Source: Clostridia bacterium
Lineage (GTDB): Bacteria; Bacillota; Clostridia; Christensenellales; Borkfalkiaceae
Length of the DNA stretch: 64,000 nt
Direction: 5' to 3'
NCBI GenBank assembly: GCA_017558825.1
Contig: JAFYTO010000010.1
Location: 1 to 64,000, forward strand
Shown piece after piece: positions 43,242-53,798 of this stretch; the stretch's first letter is position 1; the number at the start of each line of letters is the position of its first letter. Position numbers and translations under genes: made by a program. The notes under the pieces were generated by a model. That model was given only the letters and a program-made list of their open reading frames with translations. It was not told where the DNA came from and searched no databases.

Positions 43242-43760
43242 TTAACCTTTAATTTCTTCAACAGTTTTGCCACGAAGTGCCGCAACTTGTTCTATAGACT
43301 TAAGACCATATAAACCAGCAATAGCAGCTTTAACCATATTGATTGGGTTAGATGTGCCATGTGATTTAGTTCTTATATCTCTAATACCAACTGCTTCCAT
43401 AACCGCACGAACAGGACCACCAGCGATAACACCAGTACCTTCTTCTGCAGGGAGCATTACTATTGAACCTCTACCGAATTTACCGATAGTTTCATGAGGA
43501 ATAGTAGTGCCTACAAGCGCAACTTTCTTCATAGCCTTCTTTGCTTGTGCAGTTGCCTTATCAATTGCTTCTGGAACTTCGTTTGCCTTGCCCATACCGC
43601 AAGCAACTCTACCATTTTCGTCACCTACTACAACGAGAGCAGCGAAACGCATTTTACGTCCACCTTTTACAACTTTCGTTACGCGGTTAACGGAAATAAG
43701 TTTTTTGCAAAGACCGTCTTTCTCTTCTTGCTTTCTTGGAGCTTTATTTTCTCTTGCCAT
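43242..43760 (-). CDS. rpsE: Ribosomal protein S5
   Basis: 172 residues. The N-terminal double-stranded-RNA-binding fold holds [33 protein letters not shown] is the C-terminal signature. S5 contributes to decoding accuracy; nothing unusual is seen at the spectinomycin-contact loop. Confidence 0.97.
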   Translation of the reverse strand: MARENKAPRKQEEKDGLCKKLISVNRVTKVVKGGRKMRFAALVVVGDENGRVACGMGKANEVPEAIDKATAQAKKAMKKVALVGTTIPHETIGKFGRGSIVMLPAEEGTGVIAGGPVRAVMEAVGIRDIRTKSHGTSNPINMVKAAIAGLYGLKSIEQVAALRGKTVEEIKG

Positions 43761-43774
43761 TTTATAAGTCCTCC

Positions 43775-44143
43775 TTAGAATTTAAGACCGGCTTCTCTTG
43801 CGCCGTCCGCTACGCATTGTACGCGACCCATATAAATATAACCGCCTCTGTCAAAAACAACTTCAGTTATACCATTAGCAAGCGCGCGCTTTGCAACTTC
43901 TTGACCTACAACTTTTGCAGCCTCACTCTTAGTAAGGTCTTTAATAGTTTCGGTAAGAGTTTTGTCCATTGTTGAGCAGGATACTAAAGTTTTACCTGCT
44001 ACGTCGTCTATTATTTGAGCGTAAATGTGGTTGAGACTTCTATAAACGGAAAGTCTTGGGCGTTCTGGAGTGCCAGAAACCTTTCTTCTTACTCTTTCAT
44101 GTCTCTTTAATCTATCCGCATTTTTATCAATTTTAGATATCAT
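43775..44143 (-). CDS. rplR: Ribosomal protein L18
   Basis: 122 residues, 5S rRNA-binding protein. [16 protein letters not shown] and [13 protein letters not shown] are diagnostic; the basic N-terminus is typical. Confidence 0.97.
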   Translation of the reverse strand: MISKIDKNADRLKRHERVRRKVSGTPERPRLSVYRSLNHIYAQIIDDVAGKTLVSCSTMDKTLTETIKDLTKSEAAKVVGQEVAKRALANGITEVVFDRGGYIYMGRVQCVADGAREAGLKF

Positions 44144-44156
44144 ATCAGTTTACTCC

Positions 44157-44699
44157 TTATTTACCTGCAGTCTTGCCTTCCTTACGTTCAATTACTTCAT
44201 CGCTTAAGCGAATACCGTAACCGTGATAAGGTTCAGGCTTTCTAATTGCTCTAATTTTAGCTGCTACTGCACCTACAAGTTCTTTGTTAATACCTTCAAC
44301 AACGATTTCAGTTGGGCTTGTGCAAGTAAGTTTAACGCCTTCTACCGCCTTGAATTCTACAAGGTGGCTGAAGCCTACTGAAAGGCTTAAATCTTTACCA
44401 ACTTGCGCAACTTTCCAACCTACGCCGTTTACGATAAGAGTTTTCTTGTAACCAGCCGTAACGCCAACAACCATATCGTAAGCAAGAGCTCTATATAAGC
44501 CGTGCTTAGATTTAGTTGCGTTTTCTTCATTGTATCTTTCTACTTGTAAAACGCCGTTTTCAACTTTAAAACCAATGTTTTTGCTGTCAAAATCTTGCTT
44601 TAATTCGCCAAGTGGGCCTTTTACAGTAAGGATACTGTCTGCTACTTTAATTTCAACACCAGCAGGGATTTGTATAGGTGCCTTACCAATTCTTGACAT
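44157..44699 (-). CDS. rplF: Ribosomal protein L6
   Basis: 180 residues, two tandem similar domains. SRIGKAPIQIPAGVE opens it and IRKPEPYHGYGI identifies the C-terminal domain near the factor-binding site. Confidence 0.97.
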   Translation of the reverse strand: MSRIGKAPIQIPAGVEIKVADSILTVKGPLGELKQDFDSKNIGFKVENGVLQVERYNEENATKSKHGLYRALAYDMVVGVTAGYKKTLIVNGVGWKVAQVGKDLSLSVGFSHLVEFKAVEGVKLTCTSPTEIVVEGINKELVGAVAAKIRAIRKPEPYHGYGIRLSDEVIERKEGKTAGK

Positions 44700-44713
44700 A
44701 TTCTATACCCTCC

Positions 44714-45106
44714 TTACCAGATGTAAGCAAGCACTTCACCGCCGTGATTGCTCTTTCTTGCTTCTTTATCAGTCATAACGCCTTTTGAAGTAGAAATAAT
44801 TGCTATACCAAGACCGCCAAGAACTTTTGGAAGTTCATCGCAACCTGTATAAATTCTTAAACCTGGTTTAGAAACCCTTTTAAGACCGCTAATTACTCTT
44901 TCTCCGTTAGGGCCGTATTTGAGTGTTATAACAATTTTACCTTGAACGCCGTCTTCTACAACGTCATACGCTGTAATATAACCTTCTTGTAATAAAATTC
45001 TAGCAATTTCTTTTTTAATTTTAGATGCTGGAACTTCTACGCTGTCGTGTTTTACAGTTAAGGCGTTTCTAATGCGTGTAAGCATATCTGCTATTGTATC
45101 TGTCAT
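44714..45106 (-). CDS. rpsH: Ribosomal protein S8
   Basis: 130 residues. [15 protein letters not shown] at the N-terminus and [20 protein letters not shown] at the C-terminus are standard. In E. coli S8 represses the spc operon; whether this happens here cannot be seen. Confidence 0.97.
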   Translation of the reverse strand: MTDTIADMLTRIRNALTVKHDSVEVPASKIKKEIARILLQEGYITAYDVVEDGVQGKIVITLKYGPNGERVISGLKRVSKPGLRIYTGCDELPKVLGGLGIAIISTSKGVMTDKEARKSNHGGEVLAYIW

Positions 45107-45121
45107 TATCCGTTCCTCCTT

Positions 45122-45307
45122 TTACCAACTCGACTTTTTCACGCCGGGAATCTGTCCTTTATAAGCCAAATTTCTAAAACATATACGACAAATACCATAT
45201 TTACGAAGTACAGAGTGTGGACGACCACAAATACTGCACCTTGTATAAGCTCTCGTCGAGAACTTAGGTGTTTTTTGTTGTTTATTTATCATTGCTTTTT
45301 TTGCCAT
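45122..45307 (-). CDS. rpsN: Ribosomal protein S14, zinc type
   Basis: 61 residues. Two CxxC pairs (CSIC, CRIC) bind zinc, making it the short C+ form; ends GVKKSSW as usual. Confidence 0.97.
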   Translation of the reverse strand: MAKKAMINKQQKTPKFSTRAYTRCSICGRPHSVLRKYGICRICFRNLAYKGQIPGVKKSSW

Positions 45308-45322
45308 GACCGTTCTCCTTAA

Positions 45323-45907
45323 TTAAGCCTTAAAAGGCATGCCCATTGCTTTGAGCAATTCATACGCTTCTTCATCCGTTTTAGCGGTAGTTACAAAGCA
45401 AATATCAAAACCTCTTATTTTTTCAACTTGATCGTATTGAATTTCAGGGAAAATAAGTTGTTCTTTAATGCCCATTGCGTAGTTGCCTCTGCCGTCAAAA
45501 GACTTGTCAGGAACACCTTTAAAGTCTCTAACGCGTGGAAGTGCTATTGAAACAAACTTGTCAAAGAATTGATACATTCTATCATTTCTTAAAGTAACTT
45601 TAATACCAACGTTCATACCTTGTCTTACTTTGAAGTTAGCAACTGATTTTTTTGCTTTAGTAAGAACAGGCTTTTGACCAGCGATAAGTGAAAGTTCTTT
45701 TTCAACAAGTTGAACGCTTTTAGCGTTGTCTTTACAATCGCCAAGACCGCCGTTAATAGTAATTTTTACTAACTTTGGAACTTGGTTTACGTTCTTATAG
45801 TTAAAACGCTTCATAAGATATGGTACAACTTCTGTTTTGTACGCTTCTCTTACTCTGCAATCGGAATCGGTTGCAGTTACTTTAGCAACCTGAGTCGTTT
45901 TTGCCAT
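45323..45907 (-). CDS. rplE: Ribosomal protein L5
   Basis: 194 residues, about 15 longer at the N-terminus than typical L5. [23 protein letters not shown] and [10 protein letters not shown] are conserved 5S-rRNA-binding marks. Confidence 0.97.
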   Translation of the reverse strand: MAKTTQVAKVTATDSDCRVREAYKTEVVPYLMKRFNYKNVNQVPKLVKITINGGLGDCKDNAKSVQLVEKELSLIAGQKPVLTKAKKSVANFKVRQGMNVGIKVTLRNDRMYQFFDKFVSIALPRVRDFKGVPDKSFDGRGNYAMGIKEQLIFPEIQYDQVEKIRGFDICFVTTAKTDEEAYELLKAMGMPFKA

Positions 45908-45935
45908 AATAAGTTCTCCTTAATTTTTTTTACGC

Positions 45936-46505
45936 TTAAGCGTTTTCCGCATCATCTTTTTTTGCGGTTTTCTTTTTAGAAGTTTTCTTTACTTCTTTTA
46001 CTTCTTCGCCTTCTGTAGCTTTCTTTGTTGATTTTTTAGTAGTTTTCTTTTCTACTACTTCTTCAGTTGCAACTTCAGCCTTTTTAGTTGACTTTTTAGT
46101 TGCTTTCTTTTCTACTACAGGAGCTTCTTCTGTTGCTACTTCTTCTTTAACAGCTTTTTTGCTTGCTTTCTTTGCTGGTGCTTTCTTTTCTTCTTTTACG
46201 TCAAGAGAAGCTCCGCACTTTTTGCAAACTCTTACTTTTTTGCCGTCAACAATAGCGTATGCAACGCGAGTTGCCTTATCGCATTTAGGGCAAATAACCA
46301 AAACGTTAGAAGCGTCAATAGGACCTTCTTTTTTAATTTTTTGGCTAGTTTCTTGTGCTGTACGAGCCTTACGGTTCTTTTCTTGCACGTTTACGCCTTC
46401 TACGATAATTTTGTTTAATTTAGGCATAGACGCAATAACTTTACCAGTCTTTTTAACGTCTTTACCTGTAATAACTACAACGGTATCGTTTTTCTTAACT
46501 TTCAT
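45936..46505 (-). CDS. rplX: Ribosomal protein L24 with long Lys/Ala/Glu-rich tail
   Basis: 189 residues; ordinary L24 is about 105. Residues 1-100 are normal: the KOW region (DTVVVITGKDVKKTGKV) and a zinc ribbon (CPKC ... CKKC). Residues about 104-189 are low-complexity, with KKATKKSTKKA-type units repeated and interspersed with Glu/Val/Ala, like histone H1 tails. The tail has no stop or frameshift and ends just 28 nt before rplE. It is likely disordered and may bind rRNA. L24 starts 50S assembly. Confidence 0.95.
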   Translation of the reverse strand: MKVKKNDTVVVITGKDVKKTGKVIASMPKLNKIIVEGVNVQEKNRKARTAQETSQKIKKEGPIDASNVLVICPKCDKATRVAYAIVDGKKVRVCKKCGASLDVKEEKKAPAKKASKKAVKEEVATEEAPVVEKKATKKSTKKAEVATEEVVEKKTTKKSTKKATEGEEVKEVKKTSKKKTAKKDDAENA

Positions 46506-46516
46506 AATTCATCTCC

Positions 46517-46885
46517 TTAAAGCACTTCTGGAGCAAGAGAAACAATCTTCATAAAGTCTTTTTCTCTTAATTCTCTTGCAACAGGTCCAAAAATACGAGT
46601 GCCCTTTGGCTGTTTTTGGTTGTCAATAATTACGGCAGCGTTTTCATCAAATCTAATGTGTGTGCCGTCTGGTCTTCTAAGACCTTTTGAAGTTCTAACA
46701 ATTACAGCCTTAACTACATCGCCTTTCTTAACTGCGCCACCAGGAGTAGCGGTTTTAACACTAGCAACAATAATGTCACCAATGTTACCACATCTTCTGA
46801 AAGAACCGCCTAAAACTCTAATACACATAATTTCTTTTGCGCCAGAGTTGTCTGCTACTTTTAATCTTGTTTGTGGTTGTATCAT
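46517..46885 (-). CDS. rplN: Ribosomal protein L14
   Basis: 122 residues. [18 protein letters not shown] and the C-terminal [18 protein letters not shown] are standard; intersubunit bridge protein. Confidence 0.98.
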   Translation of the reverse strand: MIQPQTRLKVADNSGAKEIMCIRVLGGSFRRCGNIGDIIVASVKTATPGGAVKKGDVVKAVIVRTSKGLRRPDGTHIRFDENAAVIIDNQKQPKGTRIFGPVARELREKDFMKIVSLAPEVL

Positions 46886-46900
46886 TTTCGCATTCTCCTA

Positions 46901-47155
46901 TTATTTAGCCTTTTCAATAATTTCAGAAACTCTCCAATTCTTAGTTTTGGATAACTTTCTAGTTTCAACTATTCTTACTTTATCACCGATACCGCATGCA
47001 TTTGCTTCATCGTGAGCCTTAAATTTAACGCTCTTAGTAATAGTCTTTTTGTAAAGAGGATGTTTCTTCTTTTCGGTTATTTCAACAACAACGGTTTTAT
47101 CCATTTTGTCAGAAACTACTAAACCTACTCTTTCTTTTCTTAAATTTCTTTCCAT
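46901..47155 (-). CDS. rpsQ: Ribosomal protein S17
   Basis: 84 residues, OB-fold protein binding 16S rRNA early in assembly. [16 protein letters not shown] and [13 protein letters not shown] are family marks. Confidence 0.97.
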   Translation of the reverse strand: MERNLRKERVGLVVSDKMDKTVVVEITEKKKHPLYKKTITKSVKFKAHDEANACGIGDKVRIVETRKLSKTKNWRVSEIIEKAK

Positions 47156-47170
47156 TATAACTGTCCTCCG

Positions 47171-47365
47171 TTACGCCTTCTTTTCTCTTTCACAAATAAT
47201 AGTCTTAACTCTTGCAATATCCTTTTTAACAAATCTAAGCATGTTAGGATTTTCAAGTTGACCAGTTGCATGACGGAAACGAAGGTTAAACAATTCTTCT
47301 TTTAAAGATTCAAGTTTTGCAACTAATTCGTCATTAGTCATTTCTTTTATTTCTTTTGCTTTCAT
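47171..47365 (-). CDS. rpmC: Ribosomal protein L29
   Basis: 64 residues, two-helix protein near the exit tunnel. [18 protein letters not shown] is typical; the ATG overlaps the rplP stop by one base. Confidence 0.97.
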   Translation of the reverse strand: MKAKEIKEMTNDELVAKLESLKEELFNLRFRHATGQLENPNMLRFVKKDIARVKTIICEREKKA

Positions 47366-47796
47366 TAACCTTCACCGCCTTCTTGTGAAACTTCTTTAAC
47401 TACAAACTTCGTCTTAATAGGTAATTTATGACCTGCAAGACGCATTGCTTCTCTTGCAGTTGTTTCGTCAACACCAGCCATTTCAAATAATACTCTACCT
47501 GGTTTAACTACTGCAACCCAATATTCTACTGAACCTTTACCTGAACCCATACGAGTTTCAGCAGGTTTTTGTGTAATAGGTTTGTGTGGGAATATGTTTA
47601 TCCATACTTGACCACCACGTTTAATAAATCTTGTCATCGCTACACGGGCTGCTTCAATTTGATTTGAAGTAATCCATGATGGTTCCATTGCAACAAGACC
47701 GTATTGACCGTAAGCAATAATATTGCCCTTGTTAGCCTTACCTGTCATTCTGCCACGATGAACTTTTCTTCTTTTAACTCTTTTTGGCATTAACAT
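47365..47796 (-). CDS. rplP: Ribosomal protein L16
   Basis: 143 residues from ATG 47796 ([15 protein letters not shown]), the family start; a longer frame would overlap rpsC. The segment [19 protein letters not shown] is diagnostic. One base separates it from the rpsC stop. Confidence 0.96.
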   Translation of the reverse strand: MLMPKRVKRRKVHRGRMTGKANKGNIIAYGQYGLVAMEPSWITSNQIEAARVAMTRFIKRGGQVWINIFPHKPITQKPAETRMGSGKGSVEYWVAVVKPGRVLFEMAGVDETTAREAMRLAGHKLPIKTKFVVKEVSQEGGEG

Positions 47797-47797
47797 A

Positions 47798-48463
47798 TTA
47801 AGCCTCGCCTCCTTCGGTAGCCTTCTTAGCACCGCCTAAAACTTCGCCTTTGTAAACCCATACTTTAATACCGATAATACCAAACGTTGTATGTGCTTCT
47901 GCAAGACCGTAGTCAATGTCAGCGCGGAGTGTTTGAAGTGGAATTGAGCCTTCGTGATATTGTTCACTACGCGCAATTTCAGCACCGTCAAGTCTTCCGC
48001 TAACCATAATTTTAATACCTTTAACGCCAAGCCTTGTAGCTCTTGAAATGGCTTGCTTCATACTTCTTCTAAAAGAAGCTCTCTTTTCAAGTTGAGAAGC
48101 AACGTTTTCAGCGATAAGTTGAGCATCGCAATCAGGTTTTTTAACTTCTACGATATTAACGGCAATTTGCTTGCCTTTTGCAATTTTTGTAAGGCTGTTT
48201 TTCATTACTTCGATTTCTGCGCCTGCCTTGCCGATTAATACGCCTGGCCTTGCAGTAAATACGGTAATGGTAACTTTGTTAGCTGCCCTTTCAATTCTAA
48301 TAGAAGAAACGGCTGCTTGATAGTATTGGTTTTTAATGTATTTTCTTAATTCGTAATCTTCTTTAAGATTTAATGCGAACGCTTTTTTATCAGCGTACCA
48401 TTGAGTATCCCAATCTTTGATTACGCCAACTCTTAATCCGTGAGGATTTACTTTTTGTCCCAT
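47798..48463 (-). CDS. rpsC: Ribosomal protein S3
   Basis: 221 residues. [17 protein letters not shown] opens it, the KH domain has [14 protein letters not shown], and [20 protein letters not shown] identifies the C-terminal domain at the mRNA entry channel. Confidence 0.98.
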   Translation of the reverse strand: MGQKVNPHGLRVGVIKDWDTQWYADKKAFALNLKEDYELRKYIKNQYYQAAVSSIRIERAANKVTITVFTARPGVLIGKAGAEIEVMKNSLTKIAKGKQIAVNIVEVKKPDCDAQLIAENVASQLEKRASFRRSMKQAISRATRLGVKGIKIMVSGRLDGAEIARSEQYHEGSIPLQTLRADIDYGLAEAHTTFGIIGIKVWVYKGEVLGGAKKATEGGEA

Positions 48464-48472
48464 AACCGCCTC

Positions 48473-48862
48473 CTACTTGCTCATCACATCAAGAATAACA
48501 GTGATGTGACTTGTACGCTTTAAAATTCTAAATGCTCTGCCGTGAGCCATAGGTCTCATTCTCTTTAAAGTTGGGCCTTGGTCAGCATAGCAAACTGCAA
48601 CCTTAAGGTCGTCTCTATTCATACCTAAATTGTGTTCTGCGTTAGCAGCGGCAGAAAGAACAACCTTTTTAATAGGGTCTGCACCCGCTTTAGATGTGTT
48701 TTCTAAAATAGCAAGGGCAGTGTTTACGCTTTTACCTCTAATGTTATCAAGAACAACTCTAACTTTGTAAGGAGAAATTCTAATAAATTTAGCAACTGCT
48801 TTTGCTCTCTTATCTTTATTTTCTTCAATACGTTGAGTTTTTAATTTCATATTCTTAGCCAT
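48473..48862 (-). CDS. rplV: Ribosomal protein L22
   Basis: 129 residues. [20 protein letters not shown] and [14 protein letters not shown] are conserved; the beta-hairpin lines the exit tunnel and is the site of macrolide contacts. Confidence 0.97.
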   Translation of the reverse strand: MAKNMKLKTQRIEENKDKRAKAVAKFIRISPYKVRVVLDNIRGKSVNTALAILENTSKAGADPIKKVVLSAAANAEHNLGMNRDDLKVAVCYADQGPTLKRMRPMAHGRAFRILKRTSHITVILDVMSK

Positions 48863-48873
48863 TGTATTACCTC

Positions 48874-49152
48874 CTACTTAGAGTTAGACGTCTTAGAACC
48901 AGAGTGGCCTTTGAACGTTCTTGTAGGTGCAAATTCACCGAGTTTACAACCTACCATATCTTCAGTTATATACACAGGAACGTGCTTTCTACCATCGTGA
49001 ACAGCAATAGTGTGTCCTACCATTTGAGGGAATATTGTAGATGCTCTTGACCAAGTTTTTAAAACAGTCTTTTTGTTTTCTGCGTTAAGTGCCTCTACTC
49101 TTTTTAATAATCTTTCTTGGACGAAAGGTCCTTTTTTAACACTTCTACTCAT
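48874..49152 (-). CDS. rpsS: Ribosomal protein S19
   Basis: 92 residues. [18 protein letters not shown] and [18 protein letters not shown], then [14 protein letters not shown]; standard head protein of the 30S subunit. Confidence 0.98.
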   Translation of the reverse strand: MSRSVKKGPFVQERLLKRVEALNAENKKTVLKTWSRASTIFPQMVGHTIAVHDGRKHVPVYITEDMVGCKLGEFAPTRTFKGHSGSKTSNSK

Positions 49153-49167
49153 TTATATTCCTCCAAA

Positions 49168-49995
49168 TTAGTTTACCCTTTTAAGAATAAACTTGTCGGT
49201 TCTGTTCTTCTTCTTTCTAGTCTTGTAACCAAGGGCTGGTTTACCCCAAGGAGTTACAGGACCCGACCTACCGATTGGCGCTCTACCTTCACCACCACCG
49301 TGAGGGTGGTCGCAAGGGTTCATTACGGAACCTCTTACTGTAGGTCTAATGCCCATATGTCTTACTTTACCTGCTTTACCAATTCTGATAATTTCGTGGT
49401 CAAGGTTACCAACTTGACCAATTGTAGCTTTACATTTAACAAGAATAAGACGCATTTCGCCACTTGGCATTTTAACTTGTGCATACTTACCTTCTTTAGC
49501 CATAAGTTGAGCAGCCATACCTGCAGCTCTAACAAGTTGACCGCCTTTTCCTGGTTGAAGTTCGATGTTGTGAATCATCGTACCTACTGGAATTGCTTCA
49601 ATTGGAAGTGCGTTACCTGGTTTAATATCTGCATTTGCGCCACTTAAAACTGTATCGCCAACGTTTAAGCCTACTGGAGCAAGAATATATCTCTTTTGTC
49701 CGTCAGCGTAAACGAGAAGAGCAATGTTTGCAGTTCTGTTAGGGTCGTATTCTATAGTTTTTACAACTGCTGGAATACCGTCTCTATCTCTTTTGAAATC
49801 AATAATACGGTATTTTCTTTTGTTACCACCACCGTGATGTCTTACAGTAATTTTACCTTGCGCGTTACGGCCAGCTTTATGTTTTTGGTCTTCTAAAAGT
49901 GATCTTTCTGGCGTTGTGCAAGTAATTTCTTCAAAAGAACTTACTGTCATAAAACGGCGGGCAGAAGAAGTTGGTTTATATCTTTTAATACCCAT
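49168..49995 (-). CDS. rplB: Ribosomal protein L2
   Basis: 275 residues. The conserved [18 protein letters not shown] contains the histidine associated with peptidyl-transferase function. No deviations noted. Confidence 0.98.
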   Translation of the reverse strand: MGIKRYKPTSSARRFMTVSSFEEITCTTPERSLLEDQKHKAGRNAQGKITVRHHGGGNKRKYRIIDFKRDRDGIPAVVKTIEYDPNRTANIALLVYADGQKRYILAPVGLNVGDTVLSGANADIKPGNALPIEAIPVGTMIHNIELQPGKGGQLVRAAGMAAQLMAKEGKYAQVKMPSGEMRLILVKCKATIGQVGNLDHEIIRIGKAGKVRHMGIRPTVRGSVMNPCDHPHGGGEGRAPIGRSGPVTPWGKPALGYKTRKKKNRTDKFILKRVN

Positions 49996-50008
49996 TTATG
50001 TTTCCTCC

Positions 50009-50299
50009 TTAAGCCATTGAATCAAAGAACTCGATGCCTTTGCTGTCTGCTTTTAATTGAACGATAGCTTTTTTGTAAGATGGAGTGAAACCTTCGTTTC
50101 TACCCATTCTCTTTAATTTGCCACGGCAATTTACAGTGTTTACAGATTCAACTTGTACGTCAAAAAGTTTTTCAATAGCAAGTTTAATTTCTGTTTTGTT
50201 TGATGATTTTGCTACTACAAAAACATATTTTTTTGTAGCGATATCAGCATAACTCTTTTCTGTTAAAAGAGGTCTGATAATAATATCTCTTTCTTTCAT
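50009..50299 (-). CDS. rplW: Ribosomal protein L23
   Basis: 96 residues. IIIRPLLTEKSYADI and the central KYVFVVAKSSNKTEIK are standard; the docking site for trigger factor and SRP lies here. Its start overlaps the rplD stop by one base. Confidence 0.97.
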   Translation of the reverse strand: MKERDIIIRPLLTEKSYADIATKKYVFVVAKSSNKTEIKLAIEKLFDVQVESVNTVNCRGKLKRMGRNEGFTPSYKKAIVQLKADSKGIEFFDSMA

Positions 50300-50922
50300 T
50301 ATTCTCCGTAAACCTCCTCTAATTTTTCAACTGCGCTTTGAGCAAGAACTACTACTGCGTTTTTAACAACGTCATAAGTGTTTAATTGCTCAACTGGAAT
50401 AGTTTCAAGCGTAGGAATGTTTGCAGAAGCTCTAATAACGTTAACGTCATTGTTGCCCATAACAACTAAAACGGTTTTTTCAAATTTGAAAGCGTCCATA
50501 AACGCAACCATTTCTTTTGTTTTGCCATTTTCAACAGCAAGGTTGTCAATAACAAAAAATTCGTTGTCTGCAAGTTTTTTAGAAAGTGCGCTAAAAAGTG
50601 CAACACGCTTTGCAGTTATGTTCATCTTTTTAGTGAAATCTCTTGATTTTGGTGCGAATACTACGCCACCCTTAATCCATTGTGGAGCTCTTGTTGAGCC
50701 TTGGCGAGCGTTACCTGTACCTTTTTGTCTCCAAGGTTTTTTACCGCCACCTCTTACTTCCGACCTAGTTAAAGAACTTTTAGTTCCTTGACGTTCGTTA
50801 GCAAGTCTTGTTACTACTGCTTGGTGTATTAAAGGTTCGTTGTATTCAATTGCGAAGATTTCGCTGAGTTCCATAGAGCCAGTTTCTTGGCCTTTCATAT
50901 TATAAACTTTAATGCTTGGCAT
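50299..50922 (-). CDS. rplD: Ribosomal protein L4
   Basis: 207 residues. The tunnel loop holds RSEVRGGGKKPWRQKGTGNA. In E. coli L4 also represses the S10 operon through the leader; the leader here is not recognisably of that kind. Confidence 0.98.
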   Translation of the reverse strand: MPSIKVYNMKGQETGSMELSEIFAIEYNEPLIHQAVVTRLANERQGTKSSLTRSEVRGGGKKPWRQKGTGNARQGSTRAPQWIKGGVVFAPKSRDFTKKMNITAKRVALFSALSKKLADNEFFVIDNLAVENGKTKEMVAFMDAFKFEKTVLVVMGNNDVNVIRASANIPTLETIPVEQLNTYDVVKNAVVVLAQSAVEKLEEVYGE

Positions 50923-50936
50923 AGAATAACTCTCCT

Positions 50937-51569
50937 TTATGCTTTAACGCTGTCACTAATAGCAACAATACCGCCCTTAGGACCTGGAATTGCGCCTTTG
51001 ATAAGTAATGCGTTTCTAACCGTATCGACTTTTACGATTTCAAGGTTTTGTACAGTTACTTTTTCGTTACCGTATTGACCTGGCATGTGCTTGTTTTTGA
51101 ACACTCTTGATGGTGCGCTTATAGAGCCCATTGAGCCTACTTCCCTGTGAACAGGGCCTACACCGTGTGTCATTTTAAGTCTTTGTTGGTTCCATCTTTT
51201 AATTACACCCGAAAAACCGTGACCTTTAGTTTGGCCAACAACGTCAACCTTGTCGCCTTCCTTAAAAGTTTCAACAGTTACAGCTTGGCCAACAGTATAA
51301 GAAGAAATATCTTCTAATCTAAATTCTTTAAGAACTTTTTGGCAAGCAACGCCTGCTTTCTTAAATTGACCTGCTTCTGGTTTGTTGAGTTCTGCTTCCT
51401 TAACTTCGTTAAAGCCGAGCTTAATTGCTTGATATCCGTCTTTTTCAACTGTTTTAAGTTGAACTACTGGACATGGGCCTGCCTCAACTACGGTAACGGG
51501 AATTACTTTTCCGTCTGCGGAAAAGATTTGCGTCATACCTAATTTCTTTCCAATGATTGCTTTATTCAT
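50937..51569 (-). CDS. rplC: Ribosomal protein L3
   Basis: 210 residues. [19 protein letters not shown] and [14 protein letters not shown], the latter reaching the peptidyl-transferase centre, are typical. Confidence 0.98.
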   Translation of the reverse strand: MNKAIIGKKLGMTQIFSADGKVIPVTVVEAGPCPVVQLKTVEKDGYQAIKLGFNEVKEAELNKPEAGQFKKAGVACQKVLKEFRLEDISSYTVGQAVTVETFKEGDKVDVVGQTKGHGFSGVIKRWNQQRLKMTHGVGPVHREVGSMGSISAPSRVFKNKHMPGQYGNEKVTVQNLEIVKVDTVRNALLIKGAIPGPKGGIVAISDSVKA

Positions 51570-51624
51570 TTGATAAAGTTCACCTCCATATTATTTACAA
51601 TTTTTAATTGTATGTTTTTTGTTT

Positions 51625-51924
51625 TTAAAGTTTAATTTTTACGTCAACACCTGCTGGTAAATGAATACTGTCAAGTATTTTGGCGTTTGTAGAGTAAATG
51701 TCAATAAGTCTCTTATGAGTTCTTATTTCAAATTGCTCTCTGCTATCCTTGTACTTATGAGGAGACCTTAAAATAGTAACGATTTCCTTTTCAGTAGGAA
51801 GTGGGATAGGTCCGCTTATTTTAGCGCCTGCTTTCTTCATTGTTTCAACGATTCTTTCAGTTGCTTGGTCAACCATTTTGTGGTCGTATGCGGCTAATTT
51901 GATTCTAATTTTTTGTCCTGCCAT
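51625..51924 (-). CDS. rpsJ: Ribosomal protein S10
   Basis: 99 residues. [18 protein letters not shown] and [20 protein letters not shown] are conserved; also the NusE antitermination factor. First gene of the 31-gene cluster; AAGGAG precedes ATG 51924. Confidence 0.98.
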   Translation of the reverse strand: MAGQKIRIKLAAYDHKMVDQATERIVETMKKAGAKISGPIPLPTEKEIVTILRSPHKYKDSREQFEIRTHKRLIDIYSTNAKILDSIHLPAGVDVKIKL

Positions 51925-52191
51925 TGTTTTTCTACTCCTTTTTTTATACTAACTGTTAATGTAGTCAACATTGCCGTGTGTGTCGTGCTTATAAAAATAA
52001 AAAAACATTCGCTACTGTGTTATTTTGCTGCGAATGATTCCTAATTTCTTGCACGGTTAGTCGCGGGAGTTAAACCCCCACATTTGTCAACGAAAATTAT
52101 CTTCTTTTTTCTAAAAGCGAGTTCCGGATTCGCTTAAAGGGCAAAGTTTAAGTAACTTTTCGTATCAACCCAATATAAACACAGCCTAATT
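51925..52191 (-). promoter_or_regulatory. Structured S10-operon leader
   Basis: About 260 nt of non-coding mRNA leader lie between the promoter and rpsJ. Hairpins at 52115-52135 (AAGCGA/TCGCTT), near 52065-52079, and at 52006-52036 precede a T-rich stretch. I see no reading frame of note and no recognisable riboswitch. Confidence 0.6.
51991..52036 (-). terminator. Attenuator-like terminator in the S10 leader
   Basis: CATTCGC/GCGAATG stem (52030-52036 with 52006-52012) followed on the minus strand by TTTTTTTATTTTTAT, about 75 nt before rpsJ. As an intrinsic terminator it would stop the operon unless overcome. Confidence 0.65.
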
Positions 52192-52220
52192 ATTCTAATA
52201 TAATTACGGTATTATGTCAA
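52192..52220 (-). promoter_or_regulatory. Promoter of the S10-spc-alpha cluster
   Basis: Minus strand TTGACA (52220-52215), 17 nt, TAGAAT (52197-52192). Confidence 0.8.
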
Positions 52221-52293
52221 CTATTTTTCAGCATTTTTTCAAATAATTTTTAAATATTTTTATAAACCACAATATATAGTAATTCAAATAAAA

Positions 52294-52314
52294 AAGCCCA
52301 CTAAAAGCGGGCTT
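52294..52314. terminator. Terminator after the M20 amidohydrolase
   Basis: AAGCCC/GGGCTT stem with a 9-nt loop; on the minus strand T-rich after it. Confidence 0.75.
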
Positions 52315-52323
52315 AAAATAGGT

Positions 52324-53685
52324 TTATTTTTTAAAATTTAAGGTAATTGTACCGTCATTATTGTAGGTTACGCAATCTTTTTTCATATTTATAGAGTCTT
52401 TATGCTTAATATATTCTTCAACGCTACTAAATACGGGCTTATAACTTGCAATAACTTCTTTTGCCTTTTGGGCGTTATTTGTTAAAAGTTCATAAAGTAA
52501 TGCAACTTGCATTTTTGCACTTTCAACGCAAGCAAGATAAGGGTCTTCAATATAAAAATCCGTACCGTGGGCTGTGCCTATTGCACCGCCAACGTAGCAA
52601 TGTATTGAAGGGAATAACGTGCTTATATCGCCCATATCGGTTGAAGAAGTTTTCCACTCGCCCTCATAAATATATCCGTCTTTACCCGCCAAATTTTCAA
52701 AAACGCCAAGGGCAACGTTTCTTAACGCTTCGTCTTCATTAAGCGCTTCCGACCCTGCGTAGTCTGAAATAGTAACGCTTGCACCTATAGCCGCAGCGCA
52801 AGCGGAAATAGCACGGTTTACGTCGTCGTTAATTTTTTTGTGAGAAATTGGATTTGCCGCGCGTATGTAAGATTCAATTTTAACTTCGTCTGGCACGGCG
52901 TTAACCGCTTCACCGCCCTTCGTTATTATTGAGTGTACCCTTGCACAAGTTTCTTCTGTAAAAGTTTCCCTTAACGAATTGATTGTAAGAAGCATAAGGT
53001 TTGCGGCGTTTAAAGCGTTTATTCCAAGATGCGGATACGCCCCTGCGTGAGCAGATTTGCCTTTTACCGTTATTGTTTTTCTAATTACGCCATTATGCCC
53101 CTTTGTTAAGCAAAACTTCTTTCCGCTTGGCAAAATGTTGGCGTGTACCATAAAAGCAATATCAACGTCGTTAAAATAACCCCTTGAAATAAATTCCGGT
53201 TTGCCCGAAGTGTATTTAATAACGCCTTGTTTAATAAGGCTTTCTCTATAAGCAAGTTCAATGCCTTCTTCGGCGGGAACTAAACAAAGTTTTATTTTGC
53301 CACATAACTTACTTAAAACTTCTTCTTTCTTTAATGCCGCGGCAACGCCTAACATTGCGGCGCATTGAGCGTGGTGGCCGCAAGTATGCACGTATTTAGT
53401 TTCGGGGTCGCATTGTGGGTGGTTGGCGTTTATTAACGAGTCAAGCTCGGCTAAAACTAAAACTGTTGGACCTTGCCTTTTAGTATCAATTACAGTATAA
53501 AAGCCGGTGGTGTTTTCCGCCCTTACAATGTCTTTTTCTTGATAGCCCAACTTTTTAAATTGAGAAATTAGATATTCTGTAGTTTGATATTCTCTATAAC
53601 CCGTTTCTGGGTTATTCCAAATATGCCTTTCCGCGTCTAAAATCATTTGTTCGTATTCATTTAAAACTTTTAAAAAACTATACAT
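52324..53685 (-). CDS. M20 family amidohydrolase/peptidase
   Basis: 453 residues. Zinc ligands appear in VLAELDS, HTCGHHAQCAAMLG and the catalytic PAEEG; a lid-domain block KGKSAHAGAYPHLG is also present. It resembles p-aminobenzoyl-glutamate or N-acyl-amino acid hydrolases. No signal peptide, so it acts in the cytoplasm. Single gene with its own promoter. Confidence 0.9.
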   Translation of the reverse strand: MYSFLKVLNEYEQMILDAERHIWNNPETGYREYQTTEYLISQFKKLGYQEKDIVRAENTTGFYTVIDTKRQGPTVLVLAELDSLINANHPQCDPETKYVHTCGHHAQCAAMLGVAAALKKEEVLSKLCGKIKLCLVPAEEGIELAYRESLIKQGVIKYTSGKPEFISRGYFNDVDIAFMVHANILPSGKKFCLTKGHNGVIRKTITVKGKSAHAGAYPHLGINALNAANLMLLTINSLRETFTEETCARVHSIITKGGEAVNAVPDEVKIESYIRAANPISHKKINDDVNRAISACAAAIGASVTISDYAGSEALNEDEALRNVALGVFENLAGKDGYIYEGEWKTSSTDMGDISTLFPSIHCYVGGAIGTAHGTDFYIEDPYLACVESAKMQVALLYELLTNNAQKAKEVIASYKPVFSSVEEYIKHKDSINMKKDCVTYNNDGTITLNFKK

Positions 53686-53728
53686 AAAAACTCTCTTTTA
53701 AGTTAAATATATTAAAACTTATAAAATT

Positions 53729-53757
53729 AGTTTATCATACGCATTTTTGTTTTTCAA
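53729..53757 (-). promoter_or_regulatory. Promoter of the M20 gene
   Basis: Minus strand TTGAAA (53757-53752), 17 nt, TAAACT (53734-53729). Confidence 0.6.
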
Positions 53758-53798
53758 GTAATTTATTTTAAAAAATATTATTTTTTTTACGCCGATTG

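Noticed and set aside
46159..46554. 131-codon plus-strand frame opposite rplX/rplN
   Set aside because: Antisense to well-supported genes; no ribosome binding site of its own.
49117..49647. 176-codon plus-strand frame opposite rplB
   Set aside because: Antisense shadow of the ribosomal gene, with cysteine/phenylalanine-rich composition typical of such shadows.
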